Shown: positions 1 to 6,244 of the stretch, in pieces
How the letters are laid out: every line of letters starts with the position of its first letter
Position numbering within the stretch: position 1 is the first letter of the stretch
DNA from: Leptospiraceae bacterium
Lineage (GTDB): Bacteria; Spirochaetota; Leptospiria; Leptospirales; Leptonemataceae
Direction: 5' to 3'
Assembly: GCA_020440935.1 (NCBI GenBank)
Contig: JAGRNC010000117.1
Location: 1 to 7,404 of the forward strand
Length of the DNA: 7,404 nucleotides
The notes under the pieces: model-generated
What the model was told of the DNA's origin: nothing
Databases searched by the model: none
What the model saw: only the letters and a program-made list of their open reading frames with translations
Translations under genes and position numbers: made by a program

Positions 1-1
1 C

Positions 2-751
2 CCGTCCTGGAATCAGATTGGATTCGATTCGCTTCATTATCTGGCCGCCTTTGTGGAAGGAGATGCACATCATGCAATCGCATGGGTCATTCCAGGAAAA
101 CTGGATAGCGCCACCGGCCAGACAGTTCCCGATCCCAACCTGGAAGACCGATTTGTTCTGCAAGCCGACTACGATGCAGGATTGCTGACCCTGTACAACT
201 ATCAGAATTTTATTCTAACTTTCATTGGTTCCTGGGATATGCCCTTTGGAAAATACAGGCTTTCCACACGTGTAGATCCGTCCAGTGGAGCAGTGCTACG
301 TAGTCCGGCTTTGAATGCTCTGGTGCTGGGCGACGATCTCGAATTCTATGGGAAATTCCTCAAAATCATGGGACTTACAGACTTCTGGACCGGCCATATG
401 TGGGTGTACGGCGGAATGAATGCGGCGATCTGGAGACCGCAAGCCGCTCCGCCGGTCCTTACCGGCGAAGTGCAATTCAAACTCAGCGAAGGGGATCATC
501 CAACTGCGCGAATCGAGATCCGGAACGGTTCGTTGCAGCGAAGCGACCATGTGTACGGAATCCTGTTAGTGGATGTGACCACAGGACAGCCTGTGCATGC
601 TCCGTACGGCCGTGGCATCAAAGTGGAAGCCGACGATGGTGGTACCGTTACGGCCATCAGCATTCCATTACCGGACAAAGCCGAACATCCGATGCGAGTC
701 TATCTTATGGTGGATACATTCCCGATTCGTGCAGGCACCCTCTCTTTGTAG
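2..751 (+). CDS. Hypothetical protein, 3' part only (N-terminus beyond left edge)
   Basis: I do not recognise this protein. The frame is open to the left edge, reading PSWNQIGFDSLHYLAAFVEG before the first possible internal start (GTG at 53), so the gene very likely begins outside the window; 249 codons and a TAG stop are visible. The visible part has no cysteine, no obvious membrane segment and no catalytic motif. Its first half is rich in aromatic residues (for example YNYQNFILTFIGSWDMPFG and FWTGHMWVYGGMNAAIW). The last 95 or so residues alternate hydrophobic and polar stretches (GEVQFKL, ARIEIRNGS, YGILLVDVTTG, AISIPLP, MRVYLMVDTFPI), which suggests a beta-sandwich, Ig-like end domain. 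This is pattern reading only, with no family match. A secreted or surface protein is possible, but the signal-peptide region is not visible. It converges with the DUF3187 gene, 67 nt away, so the two are not in one operon. Confidence 0.75.
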   Translation, partial: PSWNQIGFDSLHYLAAFVEGDAHHAIAWVIPGKLDSATGQTVPDPNLEDRFVLQADYDAGLLTLYNYQNFILTFIGSWDMPFGKYRLSTRVDPSSGAVLRSPALNALVLGDDLEFYGKFLKIMGLTDFWTGHMWVYGGMNAAIWRPQAAPPVLTGEVQFKLSEGDHPTARIEIRNGSLQRSDHVYGILLVDVTTGQPVHAPYGRGIKVEADDGGTVTAISIPLPDKAEHPMRVYLMVDTFPIRAGTLSL

Positions 752-809
752 AGTGACCATCGGCGGCGCAGGATTCATTGTTGGGCGATTTTTCGGGGAG
801 AGATCGTTG

Positions 810-832
810 GGCGGCGCCCTAGAGCTGCCGCC
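810..832. terminator. GC-rich hairpin between convergent genes, weak terminator candidate
   Basis: GGCGGC at 810-815 pairs with GCCGCC at 827-832 around an 11-nt loop. On the minus strand the inner GC/GC bases can extend the stem past one bulged A. The structure overlaps the TAG stop of the DUF3187 gene (819-821). Neither strand has a T-tract after the stem, so it lacks the second half of a canonical intrinsic terminator. It may slow polymerase or protect the 3' end, or it may be chance in GC-rich sequence. No better terminator was seen in the 67-nt convergent gap. Confidence 0.25.
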
Positions 833-1925
833 TGAGGGAAGCATAGAAGCCTACGTCCGGAGTGGTGGAGTAGGTGATAAAGTTTTCGATAACAGCAATC
901 TCAAGACTGTAGGATCCTAATTCGGTGGACACTCCCAGTGCGATCTCATGCCCAGCAGCAGATAGTTTTCCCCAATTCTTGACTGGCGAACTATAAAATA
1001 CATATTCACCAAAAATCTCCGCGTCTTCCATCAGGTAGCCCAAACGTGGACGAAAAGCCCATTGCTGCGCCGGTAGCTCCAATAATCGGAATTTCCGATC
1101 TTCGAACATAGCATAAGAAAGTCCGGCTGCCCAGTAATAGGAATGTACTTTCTTTTCGGATCGAATCAACGTCGAAAAGGATAAGCTACGGCCAGTATTG
1201 CCGGCCACGGTGGCCGATGAACCTTCACTGGCCCCCTGCACAGAAAACACCATAGCCTCAAAGTAATCGCTGGATATAGGCAGTCGATAATCCGCGTAGA
1301 TGCGCAGCGCTCCCGGCCCCGATCGAGTCCTTGCATCCAGAGAATCTTCGGGGAACCAATCCAGATCGTAGCCGAGGAATGCCGAAGTCTCCGGGTCTGG
1401 CAGGTAGGCAACCGGCGGATCAATATCACTTCTTGGATACTTTCTTGGCAGGTAGCTGGATTCGATAACCCTTTCCAGTTGCTGTAAGATCGGATAGTAG
1501 GGCCCCAAGGGTTCGTAGCTTACGTTAAACTTATTTCTTGGAAATTCCTGCCTATGTCCCTGGGTCACTAGCGTAGCAGAATGAAAGCGCTCGATTGTAC
1601 GATCCAGAATCCCTCCCCCCTGTATAACATAGGGAGCCACAATTCCAACACGGAGACGATTACTGAGCCCCCAGGATAGGCCCGCATTTAAGCGAACCTC
1701 TTCGCCATCCAGAATAAATCGATTAGATTGTATGGACCAGACGTTCATCCATCCCGCGGAGAACTGTATTTCCATGTCGCCCTTTTTCCAGGGCTCGGAG
1801 CCTCTGGGAAGAAGCGGCATACGAATCGTTTGAAACCCGGCCGCATACGGAAATTCGATGTATGCGTGAAGCACTCCGGGGGCCAGGGCCGCCAGAAGTA
1901 ATACGAGACGGCTACGCCAGATCAT
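819..1925 (-). CDS. DUF3187-type outer membrane protein
   Basis: A 368-residue protein with a clear signal peptide: basic MIWRSR, a hydrophobic core LVLLLAALAPGVL, and a likely cleavage after LHA near residue 21. The mature part resembles the DUF3187 family of predicted outer membrane proteins. Recognisable features are a WMNVWS segment near 59-64, LDGEEVRLNAGLSWGL near 72-87, a VAPYVIQGGGILDRTIERFH block near 96-115, an RNKF motif near 130, and a closing ENFITYSTTPDVGFYASL segment near 347-364. Alternating strands such as LRIYADYRLPI and EIFGEYVFYSS fit a beta-barrel. The last residue is Leu, not the aromatic residue usual for outer membrane barrels. The start ATG lies 3 nt after the glycosyltransferase stop (TGA TCG ATG) with no good Shine-Dalgarno, so translational coupling is likely. 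It is the last gene of its operon. The family has no established function; the family call comes from remembered motifs, not a search. Confidence 0.82.
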   Translation of the reverse strand: MIWRSRLVLLLAALAPGVLHAYIEFPYAAGFQTIRMPLLPRGSEPWKKGDMEIQFSAGWMNVWSIQSNRFILDGEEVRLNAGLSWGLSNRLRVGIVAPYVIQGGGILDRTIERFHSATLVTQGHRQEFPRNKFNVSYEPLGPYYPILQQLERVIESSYLPRKYPRSDIDPPVAYLPDPETSAFLGYDLDWFPEDSLDARTRSGPGALRIYADYRLPISSDYFEAMVFSVQGASEGSSATVAGNTGRSLSFSTLIRSEKKVHSYYWAAGLSYAMFEDRKFRLLELPAQQWAFRPRLGYLMEDAEIFGEYVFYSSPVKNWGKLSAAGHEIALGVSTELGSYSLEIAVIENFITYSTTPDVGFYASLRRQL

Positions 1926-1928
1926 CGA

Positions 1929-2978
1929 TCAAAGTTGCAATTCCTGAATTTCGTACTCTACAACTTTTTTTTCTTTCTTAATGGAAGCCATAAGCCCCTT
2001 CCAGATGCCCAGGCCGTAAAAGAAATGCACCGAAAAGAAAAGCCAGGGCAGCCGAAAGAAAGAAATCGCCGATCGCGGAGGGCGTAAACGCACAAAGGTC
2101 TGGCTGGCGGCGAATCCCAGGATCGATCCATACATCAGAAGAAGAGAATTGTACAACACGAAAACCCAGGAGGAAGCCGATTCCACAGGGGCGCTTAACC
2201 ATTGCTGAAGTGTCATGTGCTCCACCGTCCAGATTCCGGCGCCAAACAATGCCCAGACCAGCGGAGCGGCCAGAATATAGAGAGCGAATAATGCAGGAAT
2301 GAAGAAGGCCAGGTTATGCCACCGAAAATCAACGGCCATTTGCTTGAATCGTCCTGCTCCGTACCCAAGAAGCATGCGCACAAAGCTAAAGTAGTCGGGT
2401 CGCGGACTACGATGCACTTTGATTTCCGGGTCATACATTAGCTTATAGCCCGCCGATTGGATCCGGTTCATAAATTCGTTTTCTTCGTTTGGATAGAGAT
2501 CTTCGCGAAAGGCTCCCAGCTCTTCCAGAACGGACTTACGGATGAAAAGATTGCACAGGATTAGCTCTCTGTCGGTGGCTTCCCGAACCGGTCCCGATGA
2601 ACGATACCGATCGGCCACCGGCCCCACGGCCAGAGGCGAAGCCAGGATTGCCGAAAAATCGCGCTGGATACCCTGCTGCCCTGCCCTGGGAAGGTTCGGC
2701 CCCCCCACGACAGCGACCCGGCTGTCTTCGAACAGTTGCATGGCCCTTAGAATGTTTTGCGGTTCGGGCTCTGAATCATTGTCGAGAAAATACAGGAACT
2801 CTGCATGGCTTCGGCGAATGCATGCGTTCCGTTGCACCGAGGGCTGATTGCCACAAACCGTCAGAACTTCCACACTGCGAGAACCCGCAGATAGCGCCCG
2901 AATGTGCGTCAGGGAATCCTCAATGGATTCCCCTTTGCGATGCGGTATAACAATTGATAGGCCCGGTCTATCCGACAT
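1929..2978 (-). CDS. Family 2 glycosyltransferase with C-terminal membrane segments
   Basis: A 349-residue protein with a GT-A (GT2) fold. It opens with LSIVIPHRKGESIEDSL (residues 7-23), the usual first strand and nucleotide-sugar site. FLYFLDNDSEPEP (61-73) carries DND at 66-68, the metal- and nucleotide-binding acidic motif. RELILCNLFIRKSVLEELGAF (137-157) is the typical acceptor-side segment, and YPNEENEFMNRIQSAGYKL (162-180) holds acidic residues where the catalytic base normally sits. Three hydrophobic stretches near 222-248, 271-292 and 305-327 are probable membrane spans, placing the catalytic domain on the cytoplasmic face. Such enzymes usually move a sugar to a lipid-linked or envelope glycan; donor and acceptor are unknown here. 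The gene follows the radical SAM gene by 26 nt. The ATG has no obvious Shine-Dalgarno, but a stop codon (TAG) lies in frame four codons upstream, so the start cannot be far off. An A8 run sits near its 3' end. Confidence 0.9.
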   Translation of the reverse strand: MSDRPGLSIVIPHRKGESIEDSLTHIRALSAGSRSVEVLTVCGNQPSVQRNACIRRSHAEFLYFLDNDSEPEPQNILRAMQLFEDSRVAVVGGPNLPRAGQQGIQRDFSAILASPLAVGPVADRYRSSGPVREATDRELILCNLFIRKSVLEELGAFREDLYPNEENEFMNRIQSAGYKLMYDPEIKVHRSPRPDYFSFVRMLLGYGAGRFKQMAVDFRWHNLAFFIPALFALYILAAPLVWALFGAGIWTVEHMTLQQWLSAPVESASSWVFVLYNSLLLMYGSILGFAASQTFVRLRPPRSAISFFRLPWLFFSVHFFYGLGIWKGLMASIKKEKKVVEYEIQELQL

Positions 2979-3004
2979 GGGCCATTGCTACTGGTTGGAA
3001 AGCC

Positions 3005-4240
3005 TCAGGCGAGAATTTTTTTGGCCACCAGCCCTGCGGCCCTGGTGCCTGCCTTTGTGAACTCAGAGGCATTGAAGGAAATGTTGCAGCTTGCGTTACA
3101 CTCGTGGGTGCAAAAGCACTTGGTATCCACGACCCAGTCCGCGATTTCCTTATTCCTTTCGCTGAACCAGAGCTTGCGAAAGTCCATGTCAAAGTCGCGG
3201 ATGTTTCCGATTTTCTTTTCTGGCCCAAACATTTCACATGGGTACACATCCCCATTCGGATAGAGAACTCCAAAGATCCTGGAAGCGTAGCAAAGTGTCT
3301 GAAACTTCTTCTCTTCGTAGGTCTTTAGAATGAGCTCGTAGCGGCGAGTAGACATGGCGGCCAGGAATGGATCGAAGCCGGGAAGCTTGGCATCCATGAG
3401 ATCGTCGCGGATTCGCTGCGTTACATTGCGAAATTTAGAGATGTCGATGTTCTTCACCGCCGGATCCTTCGGCGTTCCACGAATCAGGTTGATGGTAACA
3501 TTATCCGGACCCTTGCTCTTCAGAAAATCATACACATCGTCAATTTGATCCTGATTGGTGGCGGTGAAAGTTGTAATGAACCCCATCTTGAGATTCTTGA
3601 ATTCCTTCTTCATGGGCTGAAGCTCATCGAAGGTTTTCATTGTAGTGCGAAACAGACCCGAGCCTCCCTTGCCGCCGGAGCGAATTCGGTTATGCTCTTC
3701 TTCCAGACCATCCACCGAGAAGTTCAGCGTGACCAACATATCGGGACACTTCTCCAAAAGTCTGGGCAGAATTTCCTGCGTCTTCTTGAGATATGTACCA
3801 TTCGTGGGGATGGTCAGATAGTTGGTGTGGTTATGATTGTAGAATGCATAGGTAACATCGTCCAGATCGTCCCGGAGGAATGGCTCGCCGCCGCTATAGT
3901 TTAGCACCGGGAACGGATCCATGGTAGAGGCCATCCGATCGATCTCCTCTACGGTCATCTCCTGCGTCGGAAGATTCAACTCCGCAGAATAGAAACAGTG
4001 CTCACATTTGAGGTTGCAACGGTTGGTAACAAAGAATGTAAGATACAGGGGCGTTCGGCCACCTTTGTAGAATAATCGCGGTATATAGCGAGCGAGCATG
4101 ATTTCCTCCAGTGATCTGTATTTCGCGGATCTCTCTATTTCTGGCAAGTTTGAATATGGCCTTTCTTCTAATAAAGAGAGGCCAAGATCAGTGTAAAGTA
4201 CCCGGGAGGCCGCAGGCAAGTCTTTTTTGCACTGCACCAT
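3005..4240 (-). CDS. Radical SAM protein with variant SPASM-like C-terminal domain
   Basis: With the ATG at 4238-4240 the protein has 411 residues. The radical SAM core carries CNLKCEHC at 75-82 (CxxxCxxC: C75, C79, C82), which binds the 4Fe-4S cluster that cleaves S-adenosylmethionine. The SAM-binding GGEP is at 117-120, followed by the usual TIPTNGTYL (143-151) and LNFSVDGLEEEHNRIR (172-187) segments. The C-terminal part has C317, then GDVYPC at 330-335, then C375, C377, C381 and C385, resembling a SPASM/twitch auxiliary cluster domain with altered cysteine spacing. Family members modify peptides or proteins, carry out maturation steps or act on small molecules; the substrate is not evident, and no small precursor-peptide gene is visible nearby. 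It heads an operon with the glycosyltransferase and the DUF3187 gene. An upstream in-frame GTG at 4282 would add 14 residues but runs through the flaA1 terminator, so the ATG preceded by AAGGGGGG is preferred. Confidence 0.9.
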   Translation of the reverse strand: MVQCKKDLPAASRVLYTDLGLSLLEERPYSNLPEIERSAKYRSLEEIMLARYIPRLFYKGGRTPLYLTFFVTNRCNLKCEHCFYSAELNLPTQEMTVEEIDRMASTMDPFPVLNYSGGEPFLRDDLDDVTYAFYNHNHTNYLTIPTNGTYLKKTQEILPRLLEKCPDMLVTLNFSVDGLEEEHNRIRSGGKGGSGLFRTTMKTFDELQPMKKEFKNLKMGFITTFTATNQDQIDDVYDFLKSKGPDNVTINLIRGTPKDPAVKNIDISKFRNVTQRIRDDLMDAKLPGFDPFLAAMSTRRYELILKTYEEKKFQTLCYASRIFGVLYPNGDVYPCEMFGPEKKIGNIRDFDMDFRKLWFSERNKEIADWVVDTKCFCTHECNASCNISFNASEFTKAGTRAAGLVAKKILA

Positions 4241-4270
4241 AATACAAAAGCCCCCCTTGCGGGAGGCTTT
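4241..4270 (-). terminator. Intrinsic terminator after flaA1
   Basis: On the minus strand AAAGCCTCCC (4270-4261) pairs with GGGGGGCTTT (4256-4247) to form a 10-bp stem with one G-U wobble, closed by a GCAA (GNRA-type) tetraloop. It is followed by TGTATT, so the 3' side reads CTTTTGTATT, a short, imperfect U-rich tail. It lies 53 nt beyond the flaA1 stop and is oriented to end flaA2-flaA1 transcripts. It also directly abuts the ATG of the radical SAM gene. Confidence 0.8.
4251..4258 (-). promoter_or_regulatory. Shine-Dalgarno of the radical SAM gene, lying inside the terminator hairpin
   Basis: On the minus strand AAGGGGGG ends 10 nt before the ATG at 4240, an acceptable if slightly long spacing. 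It supports the ATG start over the GTG at 4282, which has only a GGAG placed too close to it. The G-run is the 3' arm of the terminator stem, and the AA belongs to the GCAA loop. In any transcript reading through from flaA1 this ribosome-binding site would be paired and hidden. Confidence 0.6.
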
Positions 4271-4323
4271 CCTTTTCCGCACCGACTCCGAAGACCGGTC
4301 CGGGCGAATTCGATTTCGATCAA

Positions 4324-5355
4324 TTAGCCATTGGGCTGATTGTTCAGGGGCTTGGCCGGTCCAGGCGCCTGGCTACAATCCTTGAGCTGAATTGTGTCCG
4401 GATTACGGGCATGCTTCTTGATCATATTTAGAAGCTTGTTCTTCCGTTCGCAATCGGCCTGATCAAAGTCCATGTTCGCTCCGTCGAAGTGTACTTCGAA
4501 TACGTTTGTGAGCACTCGAAGTTCATCGAAGAAGATATATACGGTTTCCAGCGAAGTTTCTGGAGTAGCTCGCAACTTGAACTGACGGAAGATCAGGTTC
4601 TTTGTTTGCGGAAATGAGCTTACATCCTGCGGCACCTGCTTGGGAATCTTAATGGTAAGCGGACGCCAGCCAACAAAATCCACAGAACCAAATTCATAGA
4701 TATGCGTATCGCCTTTCCAGTCTTCGATCCAGCCTTCCAGAGTGTATTCGTTGCCGCGTCCAAGAACCCATACCGATACCTGGTGCACCTGTCCGGGAAG
4801 TTCCACTCCCACGACGCAATCCACCATCTGAGCGCGATTGGTCTGGGCGCCTCCGGAAAGAGCGGGGTTTTCGAAACAAGTCTTCTTCTGATAATTCTGG
4901 GCCAGAGCCAGCTCATTCAAGTAAGGCCGGGGCCGTTCAATAGTGTACTGATCCTTGGATGGCGGACGAATGGTGACTGTGTTGTAGCCGGGAAATGTAA
5001 AGGCGAACTTCACTCCCAGAACCCGCGCCTGGTCGTAATCCTCGTTCTCCTTGATATCCCGCGGAGTCCCTTTGATCAGCTTTACTTCGCGCTCCGCCTG
5101 AAGGTTGGATGCGTTGGGCTGATAAGGTCCCTGCGCTTTCGTATCTTTATCCGTGAGTACTTCCCAGCCATAGCCGCCGCCGGAATAATCGCGATCCCAG
5201 CTTTCCACGGTGATCGCTCTGAGTTCCGCTTCGCTAACGTCGCTACCGATGGCAGTCTCTACGCCGGCATGGCCAGTGAGGGCGAATCCGCCAAGAATGG
5301 CAACAACGCCCAGGCCTCCGATCAAAGATGCAGTATTCTTCCAGTTTGCTTTCAT
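4324..5355 (-). CDS. flaA1: Flagellar filament outer layer (sheath) protein FlaA1
   Basis: A 343-residue spirochaetal FlaA protein, a component of the sheath around the FlaB core of the periplasmic flagella. A signal peptide is clear: MKANWKN, hydrophobic LIGGLGVVAILGGFAL, and a likely cleavage after GHA near residue 30. The FlaA core shows VKFAFTFPGYNTVTIRPP (115-132), HQVSVWVLGRGNEYTL (191-206), the DFVGWRPLTIKIP block (226-238) and IFFDELRVLTNVFEVHFDG (274-292). The same blocks recur in the neighbouring FlaA2, so the two are paralogues. Compared with FlaA2 it has an extra stretch near 145-185 holding C160 and C180, and a C-terminal extension after about 291 holding C302 and C327; disulfides in the periplasm are possible. 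The ATG at 5355 is chosen for the signal peptide and a GGGGA seven nt upstream; the longer frame to 5487 runs back into flaA2. It starts 22 nt after the flaA2 stop and is followed by a terminator. Confidence 0.93.
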   Translation of the reverse strand: MKANWKNTASLIGGLGVVAILGGFALTGHAGVETAIGSDVSEAELRAITVESWDRDYSGGGYGWEVLTDKDTKAQGPYQPNASNLQAEREVKLIKGTPRDIKENEDYDQARVLGVKFAFTFPGYNTVTIRPPSKDQYTIERPRPYLNELALAQNYQKKTCFENPALSGGAQTNRAQMVDCVVGVELPGQVHQVSVWVLGRGNEYTLEGWIEDWKGDTHIYEFGSVDFVGWRPLTIKIPKQVPQDVSSFPQTKNLIFRQFKLRATPETSLETVYIFFDELRVLTNVFEVHFDGANMDFDQADCERKNKLLNMIKKHARNPDTIQLKDCSQAPGPAKPLNNQPNG

Positions 5356-5362
5356 AGATCTA

Positions 5363-5367
5363 TCCCC
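5363..5367 (-). promoter_or_regulatory. Shine-Dalgarno of flaA1
   Basis: GGGGA on the minus strand, seven nt before the ATG at 5355, lies in the 22-nt gap after the flaA2 stop. It fixes the start at the signal-peptide methionine and rejects the 44-residue upstream extension inside flaA2. Confidence 0.6.
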
Positions 5368-5377
5368 GAGTTCGATC

Positions 5378-6112
5378 CTACCAGTTATCCTTAATTTCCG
5401 ATCCAGGGTATACCTGCTCGCTCTGATCCACCAGAACCTTGAGGCCATCCACATAGAAATAGAATGTTCCCGGTACTTCATGCACATCGTGCGTCACAAA
5501 TAGGCTCACGAAATGCAGGTTCTTATCCAATAGCGAATAACGAGTGCTCTGCGGCAGCCATCCTGGCACAGCCACGGTTAGCTTTCTCCAACCAAAGAAA
5601 TCCAGTCTTCCCAGCTCCAGGTTATGGGTCTTTCCGCGATAATCGCGCACTTTCAGGCTTAGAGTATGACGGAAGTTTCGTCCAAGTACCCAGATTGAGA
5701 ACTGACGAGCTTTTCCCTTGATCACATACTCATGCGGAGGCGAAACTTCTACACGATCGAATCCACGTTCGTTAAAGAAGGTCTTAACTCCCAGAATGTG
5801 ATTGGGGTTGTCCGGATTTTGCTGCAGACTGTAGGATTCCTCTGCTGGCGGCCGGGCATTCTCATCGTCCGTTGCGCGAATTTCGCCGCGCTGAACAATC
5901 TTCAATGTCTTGGTCTCGCCAAGAGGGCATGTTGAATCGGCAATCCAGTCCTCTGCTTCTTCGAAGTTCTCTAGCTCGAATAATTGCAGAGGGCTTTGAT
6001 TCGCCGGCTGCGCATTGGGATCGGTGGCAGGCTGCGTTGTAGGCTGCGCCTGCGCTAACAATGGCATTGAAATCAAAAATGCGGCGAGGAGTAAAAACAT
6101 CCGTGTTTTCAT
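5378..6112 (-). CDS. flaA2: Flagellar filament outer layer (sheath) protein FlaA2
   Basis: A 244-residue FlaA-family protein, the second sheath subunit of the periplasmic flagella. Its signal peptide is MKTRMFLLLAAFLISMPLLAQA with cleavage likely after AQA near residue 22. A Pro/Thr/Gln/Asn-rich linker follows (about 23-41), then the FlaA domain with ILGVKTFFNERGFDRVEVSPP (106-126), RQFSIWVLGRNFRHTLSLKV (136-155), LDFFGWRKLTVAVPGWLP (170-187) and FYFYVDGLKVLVD (217-229). These blocks match FlaA1 in order (WVLGR, DF-GWR-LT), but the protein is about 100 residues shorter, close to my recollection of Leptospira FlaA2. Only one cysteine is present (C62). The ATG at 6112 is preceded by TAGGAGC and starts the signal peptide; the frame continues to 6451 but that extension runs antisense to the thiolase gene and is not coding. 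It is the first gene of the flaA2-flaA1 operon, with a sigma-28-like promoter just upstream. Confidence 0.92.
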   Translation of the reverse strand: MKTRMFLLLAAFLISMPLLAQAQPTTQPATDPNAQPANQSPLQLFELENFEEAEDWIADSTCPLGETKTLKIVQRGEIRATDDENARPPAEESYSLQQNPDNPNHILGVKTFFNERGFDRVEVSPPHEYVIKGKARQFSIWVLGRNFRHTLSLKVRDYRGKTHNLELGRLDFFGWRKLTVAVPGWLPQSTRYSLLDKNLHFVSLFVTHDVHEVPGTFYFYVDGLKVLVDQSEQVYPGSEIKDNW

Positions 6113-6118
6113 ATAAGT

Positions 6119-6125
6119 GCTCCTA
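6119..6125 (-). promoter_or_regulatory. Shine-Dalgarno of flaA2
   Basis: TAGGAGC on the minus strand, six nt before the ATG at 6112, is the strongest ribosome-binding site in the window. It decides the start of flaA2 at the signal-peptide methionine. Confidence 0.75.
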
Positions 6126-6141
6126 ATACTGGTCCTTTCCT

Positions 6142-6169
6142 TTATCGGTGGAATGCTTCGCAAACCTGG
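6142..6169 (-). promoter_or_regulatory. Sigma-28 (FliA)-like promoter for flaA2-flaA1
   Basis: On the minus strand ACCGATAA (6149-6142) matches seven of eight bases of the flagellar sigma-28 -10 consensus GCCGATAA. Upstream, CCAGGTTT (6169-6162) matches five of eight bases of TAAAGTTT with a 12-nt spacer (consensus 11). The predicted start falls roughly 20-25 nt before the flaA2 ATG, leaving a short leader containing TAGGAGC. The -10 match and the flagellar gene context support it; the -35 match is only moderate. No convincing sigma-70 promoter was seen in the same stretch. Confidence 0.5.
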
Positions 6170-6244
6170 CATACTCTCTTTATTTTTCGGCCGCAAAAAC
6201 AAAAAAGCAATCGTTTTCTGCCAGCGTGTTTCCATACACAGTTC

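Noticed and set aside
780..813. Direct repeat GTTGGGCG at 780-787 and 806-813
   Set aside because: Eight bases in a GC-rich gap is easily chance, and it shows no association with any mobile element.
2542..3328. Several plus-strand open frames of 70-124 codons
   Set aside because: They are shadows antisense to the glycosyltransferase and radical SAM genes, with arginine/proline-rich low-information translations.
4241..4282. GTG start at 4282 for the radical SAM gene
   Set aside because: The 14 extra codons are the flaA1 terminator hairpin read as protein, and the GGAG before the GTG is too close to serve well.
4293..4312. Two short palindromes, GACCGGTC (4293-4300) and CGAATTCG (4305-4312), as possible operators
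   Set aside because: Both are only 8 bp, unrelated to each other, and lie between the flaA1 stop and its terminator with no supporting promoter.
4241..4323. Possible small precursor-peptide gene for the radical SAM enzyme
   Set aside because: No credible small open frame with its own ribosome-binding site fits in this gap or in the other intergenic gaps of the operon.
4702..5394. 230-codon plus-strand open frame
   Set aside because: It lies antisense to flaA1, which has strong family evidence; it has no domain signal and no ribosome-binding site that I could see.
5356..5487. Extended N-terminus of the flaA1 reading frame (44 extra codons)
   Set aside because: It overlaps the end of flaA2 in another frame; a signal peptide and a ribosome-binding site mark the ATG at 5355.
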